Made by a program: the position numbers and the translations under genes | Notes under the pieces: model-generated | Database searches by the model: none | The model's input: only the letters and a program-made list of their open reading frames with translations | What the model was told of the DNA's origin: nothing | Origin: Pseudoflavonifractor phocaeensis | Lineage (GTDB): Bacteria; Bacillota; Clostridia; Oscillospirales; Oscillospiraceae | Direction of reading: 5' to 3' | Length of the DNA: 38,289 nt | Assembly: GCF_016901735.1 (NCBI RefSeq) | Contig: NZ_JACLZC010000023.1 | Coordinates: 1 to 38,289 of the forward strand | In this document: in pieces, positions 16,312 to 24,507 of the stretch | Layout: each line of letters opens with the position of its first letter | Numbering within the stretch: the stretch's first letter is position 1

Positions 16312-16336
16312 GGAACTTTTTACCAGCCCTCTCGTC
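16312..16336 (+). promoter_or_regulatory. ECF-sigma-type promoter of the YcdB/SLH gene
   Basis: GGAAC (16312-16316), 16-base spacer, CGTC (16333-16336) continuing as CGTCTAAC. Transcription would start near 16344, 46 bases before the start codon. Same -10 octamer as the promoter at 11072-11097. Confidence 0.7.
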
Positions 16337-16389
16337 TAACTCAGTGAATGACCGGCGGACAAGCCCGCTCCGCCGAAAGGAGGATGAAC

Positions 16390-18579
16390 ATGAAAAAGTT
16401 CTTTGCCCTGCTGCTCAGCGCGGCGCTGGCCCTTTCTCTGGTTGTGCCCTCCCTGGCCGCCGGGGAGAGCGGTGCAGACAGCCGCCTGACCCAGATCACC
16501 CAGGCGGTGAAAACCACCCTTTCTCTGGACACCTCCGGCTACGACACCTTTTACGGAAACCTGTCGGAGGACGCCATCGCCCCACAGTGGGACCTGAACT
16601 GGTCCAACGCCGCCGGGGACCGCCTGTCCATCTCCGCCGATCCGGACGGCCGGGTTTTGTGGCTCTCCCGCTCGGACAACGTCCCCGGCTCCACCTCCCC
16701 TTCTCTGCCCAAAATCGGCCGGGAGGAGGCCGAGGCTTCCGCCAAAGCCTTTTTGGACCGCGTGCTGGACGGTTCTGTGGAGTCCGCCCGCTTCGACCCG
16801 GAGGGCTACTCCGCCCCCACCTATTCCAGCCGCTACCGCTTTTCCGGCACGATCCTCCTCAACGGCCTGCCCTCCCCCCTCTCCTTCTCCGTGTCGATAG
16901 ATATGGACAGCGGAGCGGTGGTCCAGTTCAACCGTGACGTGCTCAACGGTCTCTATGTCGGCGGCGTTCCCTCCGAAACCGCCGCCGTCACGGCGGACGA
17001 CGCCGGCGCTAAGCTGAAGGACCTCTTCTCCCTCCGGCTGGAGTATGTGCTGGATACCGACAGCAAGGAGGCGGTGCTCCGCTATCTGCCCGACGCCATC
17101 GACGAGTATTATGTAGACGCCCAGACCGGCGAAGTGGTCAACCTGACCCAGCTGCTCCAGTCCTTTTATGAAAAGGGCATGAACGGCGCCACGGCGGGGG
17201 GCGACGCCGACGCGCCCGAATCCGCTCCCAGCGACAGCCTGACCGAAGCCGAGCAGGCGGGCTCCGCCCTGCTGGCCGGTGCGCTGGAGCAGGAGGCGCT
17301 GGACCAGAAGGCCCGGGCCGTGGAAGCCCTGGGGCTGGACGCCTACGCGCTCTCCTCCTGCCGCTACACCGTGGACCCCGACTGGGAGGAGGGGGACGAC
17401 GGCGTACAGGTCATGGCCTCCCTCACCTATAACCGGGAAAAGGACGGCAATCTGTGGCGGCGCTATGTCACCCTGGACGCCAAGACAGGCGAATTGCTGT
17501 CGGTACGCAGCACCCTCCCCTGGAGCAAGGACATCGAACGCACCGTCACCGCCGAAAAGTCCCAGGCCCTGGCCGAAGCCTTCCTCTCCGATTTCTGCCC
17601 CGACGATTTTGCCCGCACCGCCCTCTATGACCAGACAAACGTCTCGCTCCTCAACGACGGCGAACAGATCCCGAATCAGTACTCCTTCCGCTATGCCCGT
17701 CAGGTAAACGGCTACTTCTTTGCCAACGATGGCATTTCGGTCTCTGTGGACACCTCCGACGGCTCCGTCAGCGCCTTCTCCCGCAACTTCCAGGAGGACA
17801 TCACCTTTGACAGCCCCGACGGCATTGTGGGCGAGGACGCGGCGCTGGCCGCCTATCAGGCCACCTTCGCGCCGGTGCTGGGTTACATCCAGGTGCCCGT
17901 GGCGCTGGACCAGGCCGACGCCTCTCTCCGTGAGGTTCTCCAGCAGAGCGGCTATCCCTTCTGTTACCGCCTGACCCTGGGCTACGCCCTGGAGGCGGTG
18001 GGCGAGACCGTCCGCGGCATTGACGCCAAAACCGGCCAGCCGGTCTATTACCAGGCCGGACAGGACGGGAAGATCACCTATGACGACCTGGAGGGCCACT
18101 GGGTGGCTTCCTCCGCGCAGGTTTTGGCCGAGTACGGCGTGGGCTGGCTGGGCGGCTCCCTCAAGCCGGACAGCGTCATCACCCAGAAGGACATGGTGGT
18201 CCTCCTTTACAGCATGGCCTATCGCAGCCCCGAGGACCCGGAGAAGCTCACCGAAAAGCAGCTGGACTCCTACTATGAGACCGCTTATGCCCAGGGCTGG
18301 CTCACCCCGGCCCAGCGGCAGGACAACGCCGCCCTCACCCGGATAGATCTGATCCGGATGCTCCTCAACGGCGGCGGTTACGGCTCCGTGGCCGCGCTGG
18401 AGGGCATCTACCGCTGTGACTTTACCGACGCGGCTTCCATCCCCGCCGCCGATCTGGGCTACGCTGCCCTGGCCCAGGGCCTCAAGCTGGTCCAGGGCGA
18501 CACCGCCGGACGCCTCAACCCCGCCCAGACCGCCACCCGCGCCGAAGCCCTCACCATGATCTACAACTTCATGCGCTAA
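16390..18579 (+). CDS. Secreted YcdB/YcdC-type protein with C-terminal S-layer homology domains
   Basis: 729 aa cell-surface protein. Signal peptide about 1-23 (MKKFFALLLSAALALSLVVP). Two tandem YcdB/YcdC-like, PepSY-related halves: the first about 30-275 ends in EYYVDAQTGEVVNL, the second about 290-575 repeats YVTLDAKTGELLSV and RGIDAKTGQPVYY. The last 150 residues carry SLH motifs (YDDLEGHWVASSAQVLAEYG; the closing LNPAQTATRAEALTMIYNFM) that bind the cell-wall secondary polymer. Such proteins are thought to act at the envelope, possibly as protease regulators, but no activity is proven. Start ATG at 16390 is 6 bases from AAGGAGG; the ATG at 16384 overlaps that site. Confidence 0.88.
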   Translation: MKKFFALLLSAALALSLVVPSLAAGESGADSRLTQITQAVKTTLSLDTSGYDTFYGNLSEDAIAPQWDLNWSNAAGDRLSISADPDGRVLWLSRSDNVPGSTSPSLPKIGREEAEASAKAFLDRVLDGSVESARFDPEGYSAPTYSSRYRFSGTILLNGLPSPLSFSVSIDMDSGAVVQFNRDVLNGLYVGGVPSETAAVTADDAGAKLKDLFSLRLEYVLDTDSKEAVLRYLPDAIDEYYVDAQTGEVVNLTQLLQSFYEKGMNGATAGGDADAPESAPSDSLTEAEQAGSALLAGALEQEALDQKARAVEALGLDAYALSSCRYTVDPDWEEGDDGVQVMASLTYNREKDGNLWRRYVTLDAKTGELLSVRSTLPWSKDIERTVTAEKSQALAEAFLSDFCPDDFARTALYDQTNVSLLNDGEQIPNQYSFRYARQVNGYFFANDGISVSVDTSDGSVSAFSRNFQEDITFDSPDGIVGEDAALAAYQATFAPVLGYIQVPVALDQADASLREVLQQSGYPFCYRLTLGYALEAVGETVRGIDAKTGQPVYYQAGQDGKITYDDLEGHWVASSAQVLAEYGVGWLGGSLKPDSVITQKDMVVLLYSMAYRSPEDPEKLTEKQLDSYYETAYAQGWLTPAQRQDNAALTRIDLIRMLLNGGGYGSVAALEGIYRCDFTDAASIPAADLGYAALAQGLKLVQGDTAGRLNPAQTATRAEALTMIYNFMR

Positions 18580-18583
18580 CCTT

Positions 18584-18611
18584 CCTACTTTCTTTCGAGA
18601 AAGAAAGTAGG
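18584..18611 (+). terminator. Palindrome after the SLH gene
   Basis: Perfect 28-base palindrome (CCTACTTTCTTTC and its complement) starting 5 bases after the stop codon. It folds into a 12-base stem with a CGAG loop but lacks a T-run, so termination is uncertain; it may be part of a dispersed repeat. Confidence 0.5.
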
Positions 18612-18690
18612 CAAAGAAAGCTTTCATAGAGCGCTCGTTCCACAGTATGTGCAGATTTGGACGGCAAAGAAAGCTTTCATAAAGCGCTCG
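18610..18690. repeat. Two direct copies of a 28-base repeat
   Basis: Copies at 18610-18637 and 18663-18690 (GGCAAAGAAAGCTTTCATA, one difference, then AGCGCTCG), period 53 bases. Each contains the palindrome GAAAGCTTTC. The first copy abuts the 28-base palindrome. No coding potential is evident. Confidence 0.85.
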
Positions 18691-18721
18691 GTTCGGTTGT
18701 CTAAACAGACCTGAAACACGC

Positions 18722-18760
18722 AAAAAATGGCCCCAGACCAGTAAAAATGGTCTGGGGCCT
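18722..18760 (-). terminator. Terminator of the PTS IIC-type gene
   Basis: Perfect 12-base stem GGCCCCAGACCA/TGGTCTGGGGCC (18729-18740 with 18748-18759). In the minus direction ATTTTTT follows. The gene it serves ends 113 bases upstream, with a repeat element between. Confidence 0.8.
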
Positions 18761-18787
18761 CCGCTTTCCCTGCGCGGTGTATTCTCG

Positions 18788-18864
18788 TAGGGGCGACCCT
18801 TGTGGTCGCCCGCATGTCCCACATGTTTGGAAGGGGGATAGCGGACGCACAATGTGTGCCCCTA
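18788..18864. repeat. Palindromic repeat element (REP/MITE-like)
   Basis: About 77 bases bounded by inverted TAGGGGC and GCCCCTA. Inside are a hairpin GGGCGACC/GGTCGCCC (18791-18811) and an imperfect GCACA/TGTGC hairpin near 18856. No reading frame. This looks like a dispersed intergenic repeat; copy number cannot be judged from one window. Confidence 0.6.
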
Positions 18865-18872
18865 TCTCCTCT

Positions 18873-19964
18873 TCACTCTTCCAGCTTCAGGTCTCCCTCT
18901 TTGATCCAGCCGATTCTGCGGAAAAAGAGGCCGAAAGCCCAGCTCAGCACGGCGGGCAGCACCAGACAAATGAGGAGCATCCCCGCCCAGTCCCAGACCG
19001 TAATGGCGCTCTTGACGCCGCTTGCCACGTCGGCCACCCAGCCGGCATAGACCCCGATGGGGCCCACCAGGCCGCAGGTGCCCATACCGGAGGCCACGCC
19101 GCCGGCGGGATCGTTCATCTGGAGCTGGAAAAGGCAGGTGGCCAGCGGCCCTGTAATGGCCGAAGTGAGGATCACCGGCGTCCAGATGCGGGGATTGCGC
19201 ACGATGTTGCCCATCTGGAGCATGGAGGTGCCCAGGCCCTGGCTCACTAGTCCGCCCCAGCGGTTTTCCCGAAAGCTCATCACCGCAAAGCCCACCATGT
19301 TGGCGCAGCAGCCCGCCACCGCCGCGCCGCCGGCCAGACCCGTCAGACTCAGGGCCGCGCAGATGGCCGCCGACGAGATGGGCAGCGTCAGGGCGATGCC
19401 GATGACCACCGACACCACAATGCCCATCAGGAAGGGCTGGAGCTCGGTGGCCCACATGATGATATTCCCCACCGACGACGCGGCGGTCCCCAGAGCGGGC
19501 GCCCACCAGGCCGACAGGCCCACGCCCACCAAAATGGTCACCAGCGGCGTGACCAGGATGTCAATTTTGGTCTCCTTGGAGACCGCTTTGCCGAATTCCG
19601 CGGCAATGATGGCGATAAAAAGCACCGCCAGCGGACCGCCGGCCCCCTTGCCGCCCTCCAGCGTCACGCTGCCCAGGGCGTTGGCGGCATAGCCCACCGT
19701 AGCCAGGGAGAAGAGCACCATGGGCGGACAGTGCAGGGCGTAGCCAATGGCCACGGCCATGGCCGGGCCGCTCATGGCCGAGGCGTAGCCGCCCACCGTG
19801 ACCAGCGCGTCAATGCCCAGCTGTTTGCCCAGCGTATCCAGTATGGTGCCGATGAGCAGCGAACAGAACAGGCCCTGGGCCATAGCGCCCAACGCTCCGA
19901 TGCCGTAGCGCTGGGCGGAGATTTCAATGTCCTTCCGTTTCAGGAAGGCGCGCAGTCGATCCAA
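18873..19964 (-). CDS. PTS transporter subunit IIC family membrane protein
   Basis: About 363 aa polytopic membrane protein of the PTS_EIIC_2-like family (KRKDIEISAQRYGIGALGAMAQGLFCSLL start, about ten hydrophobic segments, many Gly/Ala). It has no fused IIA or IIB domain and none are neighbours, so a sugar PTS role is unproven; this family may be a general small-molecule permease. Start: GAGGTGA sits 5 bases before a TTG at 19964; the GTG at 19973 overlaps that site and is less likely. Only 28 bases separate the start from the rplQ terminator, leaving no room for a normal promoter. Confidence 0.85.
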   Translation of the reverse strand: MDRLRAFLKRKDIEISAQRYGIGALGAMAQGLFCSLLIGTILDTLGKQLGIDALVTVGGYASAMSGPAMAVAIGYALHCPPMVLFSLATVGYAANALGSVTLEGGKGAGGPLAVLFIAIIAAEFGKAVSKETKIDILVTPLVTILVGVGLSAWWAPALGTAASSVGNIIMWATELQPFLMGIVVSVVIGIALTLPISSAAICAALSLTGLAGGAAVAGCCANMVGFAVMSFRENRWGGLVSQGLGTSMLQMGNIVRNPRIWTPVILTSAITGPLATCLFQLQMNDPAGGVASGMGTCGLVGPIGVYAGWVADVASGVKSAITVWDWAGMLLICLVLPAVLSWAFGLFFRRIGWIKEGDLKLEE

Positions 19965-19986
19965 TTCAATCACCTCTTTGGAATAC

Positions 19987-20020
19987 AGAAAAAGCGCCGC
20001 TCCGTGTGGGAGAGGCGCTT
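19987..20020 (-). terminator. Terminator at the end of the ribosomal-protein cluster
   Basis: Hairpin AAGCGCC (19992-19998) with GGCGCTT (20014-20020) plus inner CTCC/GGAG pairing; minus direction ends in TTTTT. It lies 15 bases after the rplQ stop. Confidence 0.88.
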
Positions 20021-20034
20021 GTTTCTGTCATTGC

Positions 20035-20376
20035 TTACACCAGCTGGACGATCGCCATCTCGGCGGCGTCGCCGCGGCGGGGCCCGATGCGGACAACGCG
20101 GGTGTAACCGCCGTTGCGCTCGGCGTACTTGGGGCCGATCTCGTCAAACAGCTTCTTGGCCACGTCCTCCTTGGTGAGGAAGGACAGCGCCTGCCGGTAG
20201 GCAGCCAAGTTGGACTTCTTGGCCAGGGTAATCATCTTCTCAGCCAGGGGAGCCACTTCCTTGGCGCGGGTGAGGGTGGTCTTGATCTGACCATTCTCCA
20301 GCAGGTAGGTGGTCATAGCGCGCAGCATAGCCATGCGCTGGTCAGTGGGACGGCCCAGTTTACGGTTTCCGGACAT
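20035..20376 (-). CDS. rplQ: 50S ribosomal protein L17
   Basis: Large-subunit protein near the tunnel exit. 113 aa from ATG 20376 ([19 protein letters not shown], the family start), with GGAG 9 bases upstream; a TTG three codons earlier is rejected. Last gene of the alpha cluster, 172 bases after rpoA, an unusually long gap holding two hairpins, and followed by an intrinsic terminator. Confidence 0.95.
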   Translation of the reverse strand: MSGNRKLGRPTDQRMAMLRAMTTYLLENGQIKTTLTRAKEVAPLAEKMITLAKKSNLAAYRQALSFLTKEDVAKKLFDEIGPKYAERNGGYTRVVRIGPRRGDAAEMAIVQLV

Positions 20377-20434
20377 GACAGTCAACTCCTAACGGTATTT
20401 CGCGCGGCGAAATCCAGTGTAAATTCGTCCTGAG

Positions 20435-20482
20435 ACAGACAGCCGTCTGTACTCCGGGAAGCGCCCGGCCCTTGGGACCGGG
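20435..20482 (-). other. Tandem hairpins in the rpoA-rplQ spacer
   Basis: ACAGAC/GTCTGT with a four-base loop (20435-20450) and GCCCGG/CCGGGC (20463-20482, inner CCC/GGG). No T-run. Possible processing or regulatory structure; otherwise the 172-base spacer shows nothing. Confidence 0.4.
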
Positions 20483-20548
20483 CATCGCGTCGGCGTATCC
20501 GGGAGGGGACGTTACTTGCCCCCGGACTGCTCCCCAAAAACGCGTCCT

Positions 20549-21502
20549 TTAGTTGACGCTCTCCTCGCTGGCCAGGGACAGACCCATCATGGCCAGCTTG
20601 TTGATGACCTCTTCCAGGGACTTGCGGCCCAGGTTGCGCACCTTCATCATCTCGTCCTCGGTCTTGGAGATCAGGTCCTCCACCGTGTTGATGTTGGCCC
20701 GCTTGAGGCAGTTGAAGGAACGGACCGACAGGTCCAGCTCCTCGATGGTCAGCTCCAGTACCTTGTCCCGCTGGGTCTCGCTCTTCTCCACCACCGTGGA
20801 CTTGGAGCCCATGGTCTCGGAGAGATCGGTGAAGAGGACGAAGTGGTCGCACAGGATGCGGGCGCCCAGGCTGACGGCGTCGCGGGCGGTGATGGTACCG
20901 TTTGTCCACACCTCCAGCGTCAGTTTGTCGAAGTCGGTGAGGTCGCGCACACGGGTGTTTTCCACGGTGTAGTTGACCTTCCGCACAGGCGTGTAGATGG
21001 AATCCACCGGGATGAGACCGATGACGGTCTGAGCCGGCTTGTTCCGGTCGGCGGACACGTAGCCCCGACCGTGGGAGAACGTCAGCTCCATATTCAGGCT
21101 GGCGTCCGGCCCCAGAGTGGCGATGTGCAGGTCGGGGTTGAGGATCTCCACCTCACCGTCGGCCTTGATATCGCCGGCCGTCACCTCGCACTCACCGCTG
21201 GCCTCAATATAGACGGTCTTGACCCCTTCGCAGTGGAGCTTGGCCACGATGCTCTTGACATTGAGCACGATCTGGGTCACGTCTTCCTTGATGCCGGGGA
21301 TGGTGGTGAACTCGTGCTGCACGCCGGCGATCTTGATGGACGTGACCGCCGTTCCGGGCAGCGAAGAGAGGAGGATGCGCCGCAGCGAGTTGCCCAGCGT
21401 CGTACCGTATCCCCGCTCCAGGGGCTCCACCACGTACTTGCCGTAAGAGCCGTCTCCGGGATTCTCCACACATTCAATGCGCGGCTTCTCGATTTCTACC
21501 AT
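20549..21502 (-). CDS. rpoA: RNA polymerase subunit alpha
   Basis: 317 aa, full length. N-terminal assembly domain about 1-230 ([20 protein letters not shown], the dimer signature; [13 protein letters not shown]), flexible linker, and C-terminal UP-element and activator-binding domain about 250-310 ([20 protein letters not shown], then [13 protein letters not shown]). ATG 21502 follows a GGAGGGTA site. Placed after rpsD as in most bacteria, so its dosage follows ribosome synthesis. Confidence 0.97.
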   Translation of the reverse strand: MVEIEKPRIECVENPGDGSYGKYVVEPLERGYGTTLGNSLRRILLSSLPGTAVTSIKIAGVQHEFTTIPGIKEDVTQIVLNVKSIVAKLHCEGVKTVYIEASGECEVTAGDIKADGEVEILNPDLHIATLGPDASLNMELTFSHGRGYVSADRNKPAQTVIGLIPVDSIYTPVRKVNYTVENTRVRDLTDFDKLTLEVWTNGTITARDAVSLGARILCDHFVLFTDLSETMGSKSTVVEKSETQRDKVLELTIEELDLSVRSFNCLKRANINTVEDLISKTEDEMMKVRNLGRKSLEEVINKLAMMGLSLASEESVN

Positions 21503-21588
21503 GTGTTACCCTCCTTCATGCGGCGGCGGGCCGGGCAGCCCGCCGCCTGGTTTTACAGCTCACCAGTATATCGAGGGTACGCGCCTGA

Positions 21589-22191
21589 TTACTTGGAGTA
21601 CAGCTCGACGATGAGGTGCTCCTCAATGGGCATATCAACATCCGCACGGACAGGCAGCTTGGTGACGGTGCCCTTCAGGGAGTTCTTCTCGCGCTCCAGC
21701 CACTGGGGCAGCAGCACGGTGGGGGCGTCCTCGCCGGTCAGACGCTTAAACTTCACGGAAGCGCGGCTCTTCTCGGCGACCTCGATGACGTCGCCCTCCT
21801 TCACCAGGTAAGAGGGGATGTTCACCCGCTTGCCGTTGACGGTGAAGTGGCCGTGGTTCACCAGCTGACGGGCCTCACGGCGGGTCATGGCGAAGCCCAG
21901 GCGGTACACCACGTTGTCCAGGCGGCGCTCCACCAGGATCAGCAGGTTCTCGCCGGTCTTACCGGTCATGCGAGTGGCCTTCTCGTAGTACATCCGGAAC
22001 TGCTTCTCCATGATGCCGTACACGAACTTGACCTTCTGCTTCTCAGAAAGCTGGGTGGCGTACTCGCTCTTCTTGCGGCGCATCTGGCCGCCGGGATTGC
22101 GGTTGCTCTCCTTCTTGGCATAGCCCATGGTGGCGGGAGAAATGCCCAGCGCACGGCAGCGCTTGGCGATGGGCTGCATATTCTTAGCCAT
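21589..22191 (-). CDS. rpsD: 30S ribosomal protein S4
   Basis: Primary 16S rRNA binder that nucleates 30S assembly. 200 aa. Only one cysteine near the N-terminus (KRCRALG), so this is the zinc-free form. S4 domain about 90-155 with [20 protein letters not shown] and the [13 protein letters not shown] core. ATG 22191 with AGGAGG upstream; 17 bases after rpsK. Confidence 0.96.
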   Translation of the reverse strand: MAKNMQPIAKRCRALGISPATMGYAKKESNRNPGGQMRRKKSEYATQLSEKQKVKFVYGIMEKQFRMYYEKATRMTGKTGENLLILVERRLDNVVYRLGFAMTRREARQLVNHGHFTVNGKRVNIPSYLVKEGDVIEVAEKSRASVKFKRLTGEDAPTVLLPQWLEREKNSLKGTVTKLPVRADVDMPIEEHLIVELYSK

Positions 22192-22208
22192 TTACGTTCC
22201 TCCTTCTC

Positions 22209-22613
22209 TTACACACGACGACGCTTGGGCGGACGGCAGCCGTTGTGGGGGATGGGAGTCACGTCCTTGATGAGGGTGACCTCCAGGCCCACGGCCTGCA
22301 GAGCGCGGATGGCAGCCTCACGGCCGGCGCCGGGGCCCTTCACGTACACTTCGACGGTCTTCAGGCCGTGCTCCATGGCGGCCTTGGCGGCGGTCTCGGC
22401 GGCGGTCTGGGCGGCGAAGGGGGTGGACTTACGGGAACCGCGGAAGCCCAGGCCGCCGGAGGAGGCCCAGGACAGGGCGTTGCCGCCCATGTCGGTCACG
22501 GTAACCATGGTGTTGTTGAAGGAGGAGCGGATATGCACCTGGCCCTTCTCAACGTTCTTACGCTCGCGGCGCTTACGCACCACTTTCTTGCCGGTCTTAG
22601 CAGCAGTAGCCAT
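22209..22613 (-). CDS. rpsK: 30S ribosomal protein S11
   Basis: Platform protein near the 3' end of 16S rRNA. 134 aa with a basic N-terminal extension (residues 1-25), the [20 protein letters not shown] block and the conserved C-terminus [13 protein letters not shown]. Thirteen bases after rpsM. Confidence 0.96.
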   Translation of the reverse strand: MATAAKTGKKVVRKRRERKNVEKGQVHIRSSFNNTMVTVTDMGGNALSWASSGGLGFRGSRKSTPFAAQTAAETAAKAAMEHGLKTVEVYVKGPGAGREAAIRALQAVGLEVTLIKDVTPIPHNGCRPPKRRRV

Positions 22614-22626
22614 TGCTTATCCCTCC

Positions 22627-22995
22627 TTACTTCTTCTTGTTGGCGACGGTGCGCTTGGGACCCTTGCGGGTACGGGCGTTGGTCTTGGAGCGCTGGCCAC
22701 GGACGGGCAGGCCCTTGCGGTGACGGAGGCCGCGGTAGCAGCCGATCTCAGTCAGACGCTTGATGTCCATCGCAACGTCGCGGCGGAGGTCGCCCTCCAC
22801 GGTATAGTTATGCGCGATGCACTCACGCAGCTTGGCCTCCTCCTCGTCGGTGAGGTCCTTCACGCGGGTGTCGGGGTTGATACCGGTCTCGGCCAGGATC
22901 TTATTGGCGCTGGTGCGCCCAATGCCAAAGATATAGGTAAGGCCGATCTCAATGCGCTTATCCTTCGGCAGGTCAATGCCAGCAATACGTGCCAT
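22627..22995 (-). CDS. rpsM: 30S ribosomal protein S13
   Basis: 30S head protein contacting 50S (bridges B1a/b) and P-site tRNA through its basic tail. 122 aa; [20 protein letters not shown] start, helix-two-turn-helix core, and tail with [23 protein letters not shown] 22995 with TAGGAGGTG upstream. First gene of the alpha cluster, after rpmJ. Confidence 0.96.
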   Translation of the reverse strand: MARIAGIDLPKDKRIEIGLTYIFGIGRTSANKILAETGINPDTRVKDLTDEEEAKLRECIAHNYTVEGDLRRDVAMDIKRLTEIGCYRGLRHRKGLPVRGQRSKTNARTRKGPKRTVANKKK

Positions 22996-23015
22996 ACTGT
23001 TTCAGCACCTCCTAA

Positions 23016-23135
<120 letters not shown>

Positions 23136-23232
23136 TTACCTCCTGATAGCCTGCGGGCTCTCTTGAGGGCGTGCCGGTTGCACGCCGTCTTTTTCTGAAA
23201 TGGGGGCCGCGATGGGGGCCGCCCAACTGTTC

Positions 23233-23451
23233 TTACTTGCTGCGCCAGGTGATCCTTCCCCGGGTCACATCGTAGGGAGACATCTGGACCGTCACCTTGT
23301 CGCCGGGCAGAATGCGGATGAAGTTCATCCGCAGCTTGCCGGAGATGTGCGCCAGAATGATGTGGCCGTTTCCGATGTCCACGCGGAACGTGGTGTTGGG
23401 AAGGGACTCAACCACGACGCCCTCCACTTCGATCATATCGTCTTTTGCCAA
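23233..23451 (-). CDS. infA: Translation initiation factor IF-1
   Basis: 72 aa S1/OB-fold factor that occupies the 30S A site during initiation. The protein begins [19 protein letters not shown] and ends GRITWRSK, full family length. The start codon is TTG (23451), 10 bases from the AAGGAGG inside the end of the preceding KOW gene. The next in-frame ATG would remove five conserved residues. The rare start on an initiation factor may be regulatory. Confidence 0.95.
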   Translation of the reverse strand: MAKDDMIEVEGVVVESLPNTTFRVDIGNGHIILAHISGKLRMNFIRILPGDKVTVQMSPYDVTRGRITWRSK

Positions 23452-23455
23452 AGCG

Positions 23456-23740
23456 TCATACCCTCCTTAATTCCTCTCGGAAAGCGGCCAGCGCCCTCCT
23501 GAGTGCTCTGTCGGTCACCGGCTCTCCCATGCCGATCCGCTGGATGGCGGGGGAGAGATAACCGCCCCGATTCAGCACCGTCACATGGGCGGCCTTCTTC
23601 TTCTTGGGGTTGGAGACCTTCCGTCTCTTCCCGTCGGCCAGGAGCAGCAGTCCCGCTTCCTGGCCCAGCACACAGAAGATGCCGTCTTTGTCGTGTCCGG
23701 CGTCGGAGCGCACGATCCAACCGGTGTAGTCAATGACCAT
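23456..23740 (-). CDS. KOW-domain RNA-binding protein (L14e/L6e-like)
   Basis: 94 aa. N-terminal KOW/SH3-like part about 1-45 ([20 protein letters not shown], then [18 protein letters not shown]), followed by a basic and helical C-terminus. A conserved Clostridia protein found between map and infA and related to eukaryotic or archaeal L14e; probably ribosome or rRNA associated, with no proven role. ATG 23740 is 7 bases from GGGAG and 2 bases after the map stop; its 3' end carries the infA ribosome site. Confidence 0.85.
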   Translation of the reverse strand: MVIDYTGWIVRSDAGHDKDGIFCVLGQEAGLLLLADGKRRKVSNPKKKKAAHVTVLNRGGYLSPAIQRIGMGEPVTDRALRRALAAFREELRRV

Positions 23741-23742
23741 GC

Positions 23743-24501
23743 TTACTCTCCCGGATCGGTGAGCACTTCCGGCTCCCCGTCGGTGATGAGGATGGTGTTC
23801 TCATAGTGGGCGGCCAGGGAGCCGTCCACCGTGACGGTGGTCCACTTGTCCTTCAGGACCTTCACCCGCCAGTCGCCGGCGCACACCATGGGCTCCACGG
23901 CGATGGTCATGCCCGGCTGAAGCCGGGGACCGTGGCCGGCGGGCCCGAAGTTGGGCACCTCCGGCGCCTCGTGGAGATGCATCCCCACGCCGTGGCCCAC
24001 GAAGTCGCGCACCACGGAAAAGCCGTTGGCCTCCACGTGCTTCTGCACTGCCCGGGAGATGTCATAGACCCGGTTGCCCGGCTTGGCCATGCGGAAGCCC
24101 TCCCAGAAGCTCTGCTCCGTTACTTCGATGAGCTTTTGAGCCTCGGGAGAGATCTGGCCGCAGGCAAAGGTGGCGGCGCAGTCCCCATGGAAGCCCTCCA
24201 GGCAGGCGCCCACGTCGATGCTGACGATGTCGCCCTCCACCAGCTTCCGATGGTCGGGGATGCCGTGAATCACCACGTCGTTGATGGAGATGCACGCCGA
24301 ACCTGGGAAGCCGCCGTAGCCCAGAAAAGAGGGCCGGCCGCCGTGACGGACGATGAACTTGCGCACCGCCGCGTCGATCTCCAGGGTGGAGATCCCGGGA
24401 CGCACCATGGAACCGGCCAGCGCCCGGGCCTGGGCGGTCAGCCGCCCGGCCCGGCGCATAAACTCGATCTCACGGGGCGATTTCAGAGAAATCATTTCCA
24501 T
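23743..24501 (-). CDS. map: Methionine aminopeptidase, type I
   Basis: Removes the initiator methionine from new proteins; dimetal enzyme. 252 aa; ligands seen as Asp96 (SIDVGA), Asp107 (GDCAATF), His170 (GHGVGMHLHE), Glu203 (VEPMV) and Glu234 (YENTILIT), substrate-site His79. No N-terminal zinc extension. ATG 24501, 6 bases after the adk stop. Confidence 0.96.
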   Translation of the reverse strand: MEMISLKSPREIEFMRRAGRLTAQARALAGSMVRPGISTLEIDAAVRKFIVRHGGRPSFLGYGGFPGSACISINDVVIHGIPDHRKLVEGDIVSIDVGACLEGFHGDCAATFACGQISPEAQKLIEVTEQSFWEGFRMAKPGNRVYDISRAVQKHVEANGFSVVRDFVGHGVGMHLHEAPEVPNFGPAGHGPRLQPGMTIAVEPMVCAGDWRVKVLKDKWTTVTVDGSLAAHYENTILITDGEPEVLTDPGE

Positions 24502-24507
24502 CGACGG

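Noticed and set aside
18584..18690. CRISPR-like array
   Set aside because: Only two copies of a 28-base repeat, 25 bases apart, adjoining a palindrome and with no cas genes.
16336..18852. An 838-codon minus-strand frame over the SLH gene
   Set aside because: Antisense shadow with the same low-complexity Gly/Val/His composition; the plus-strand gene has signal peptide, SLH motifs, a promoter and a ribosome site.
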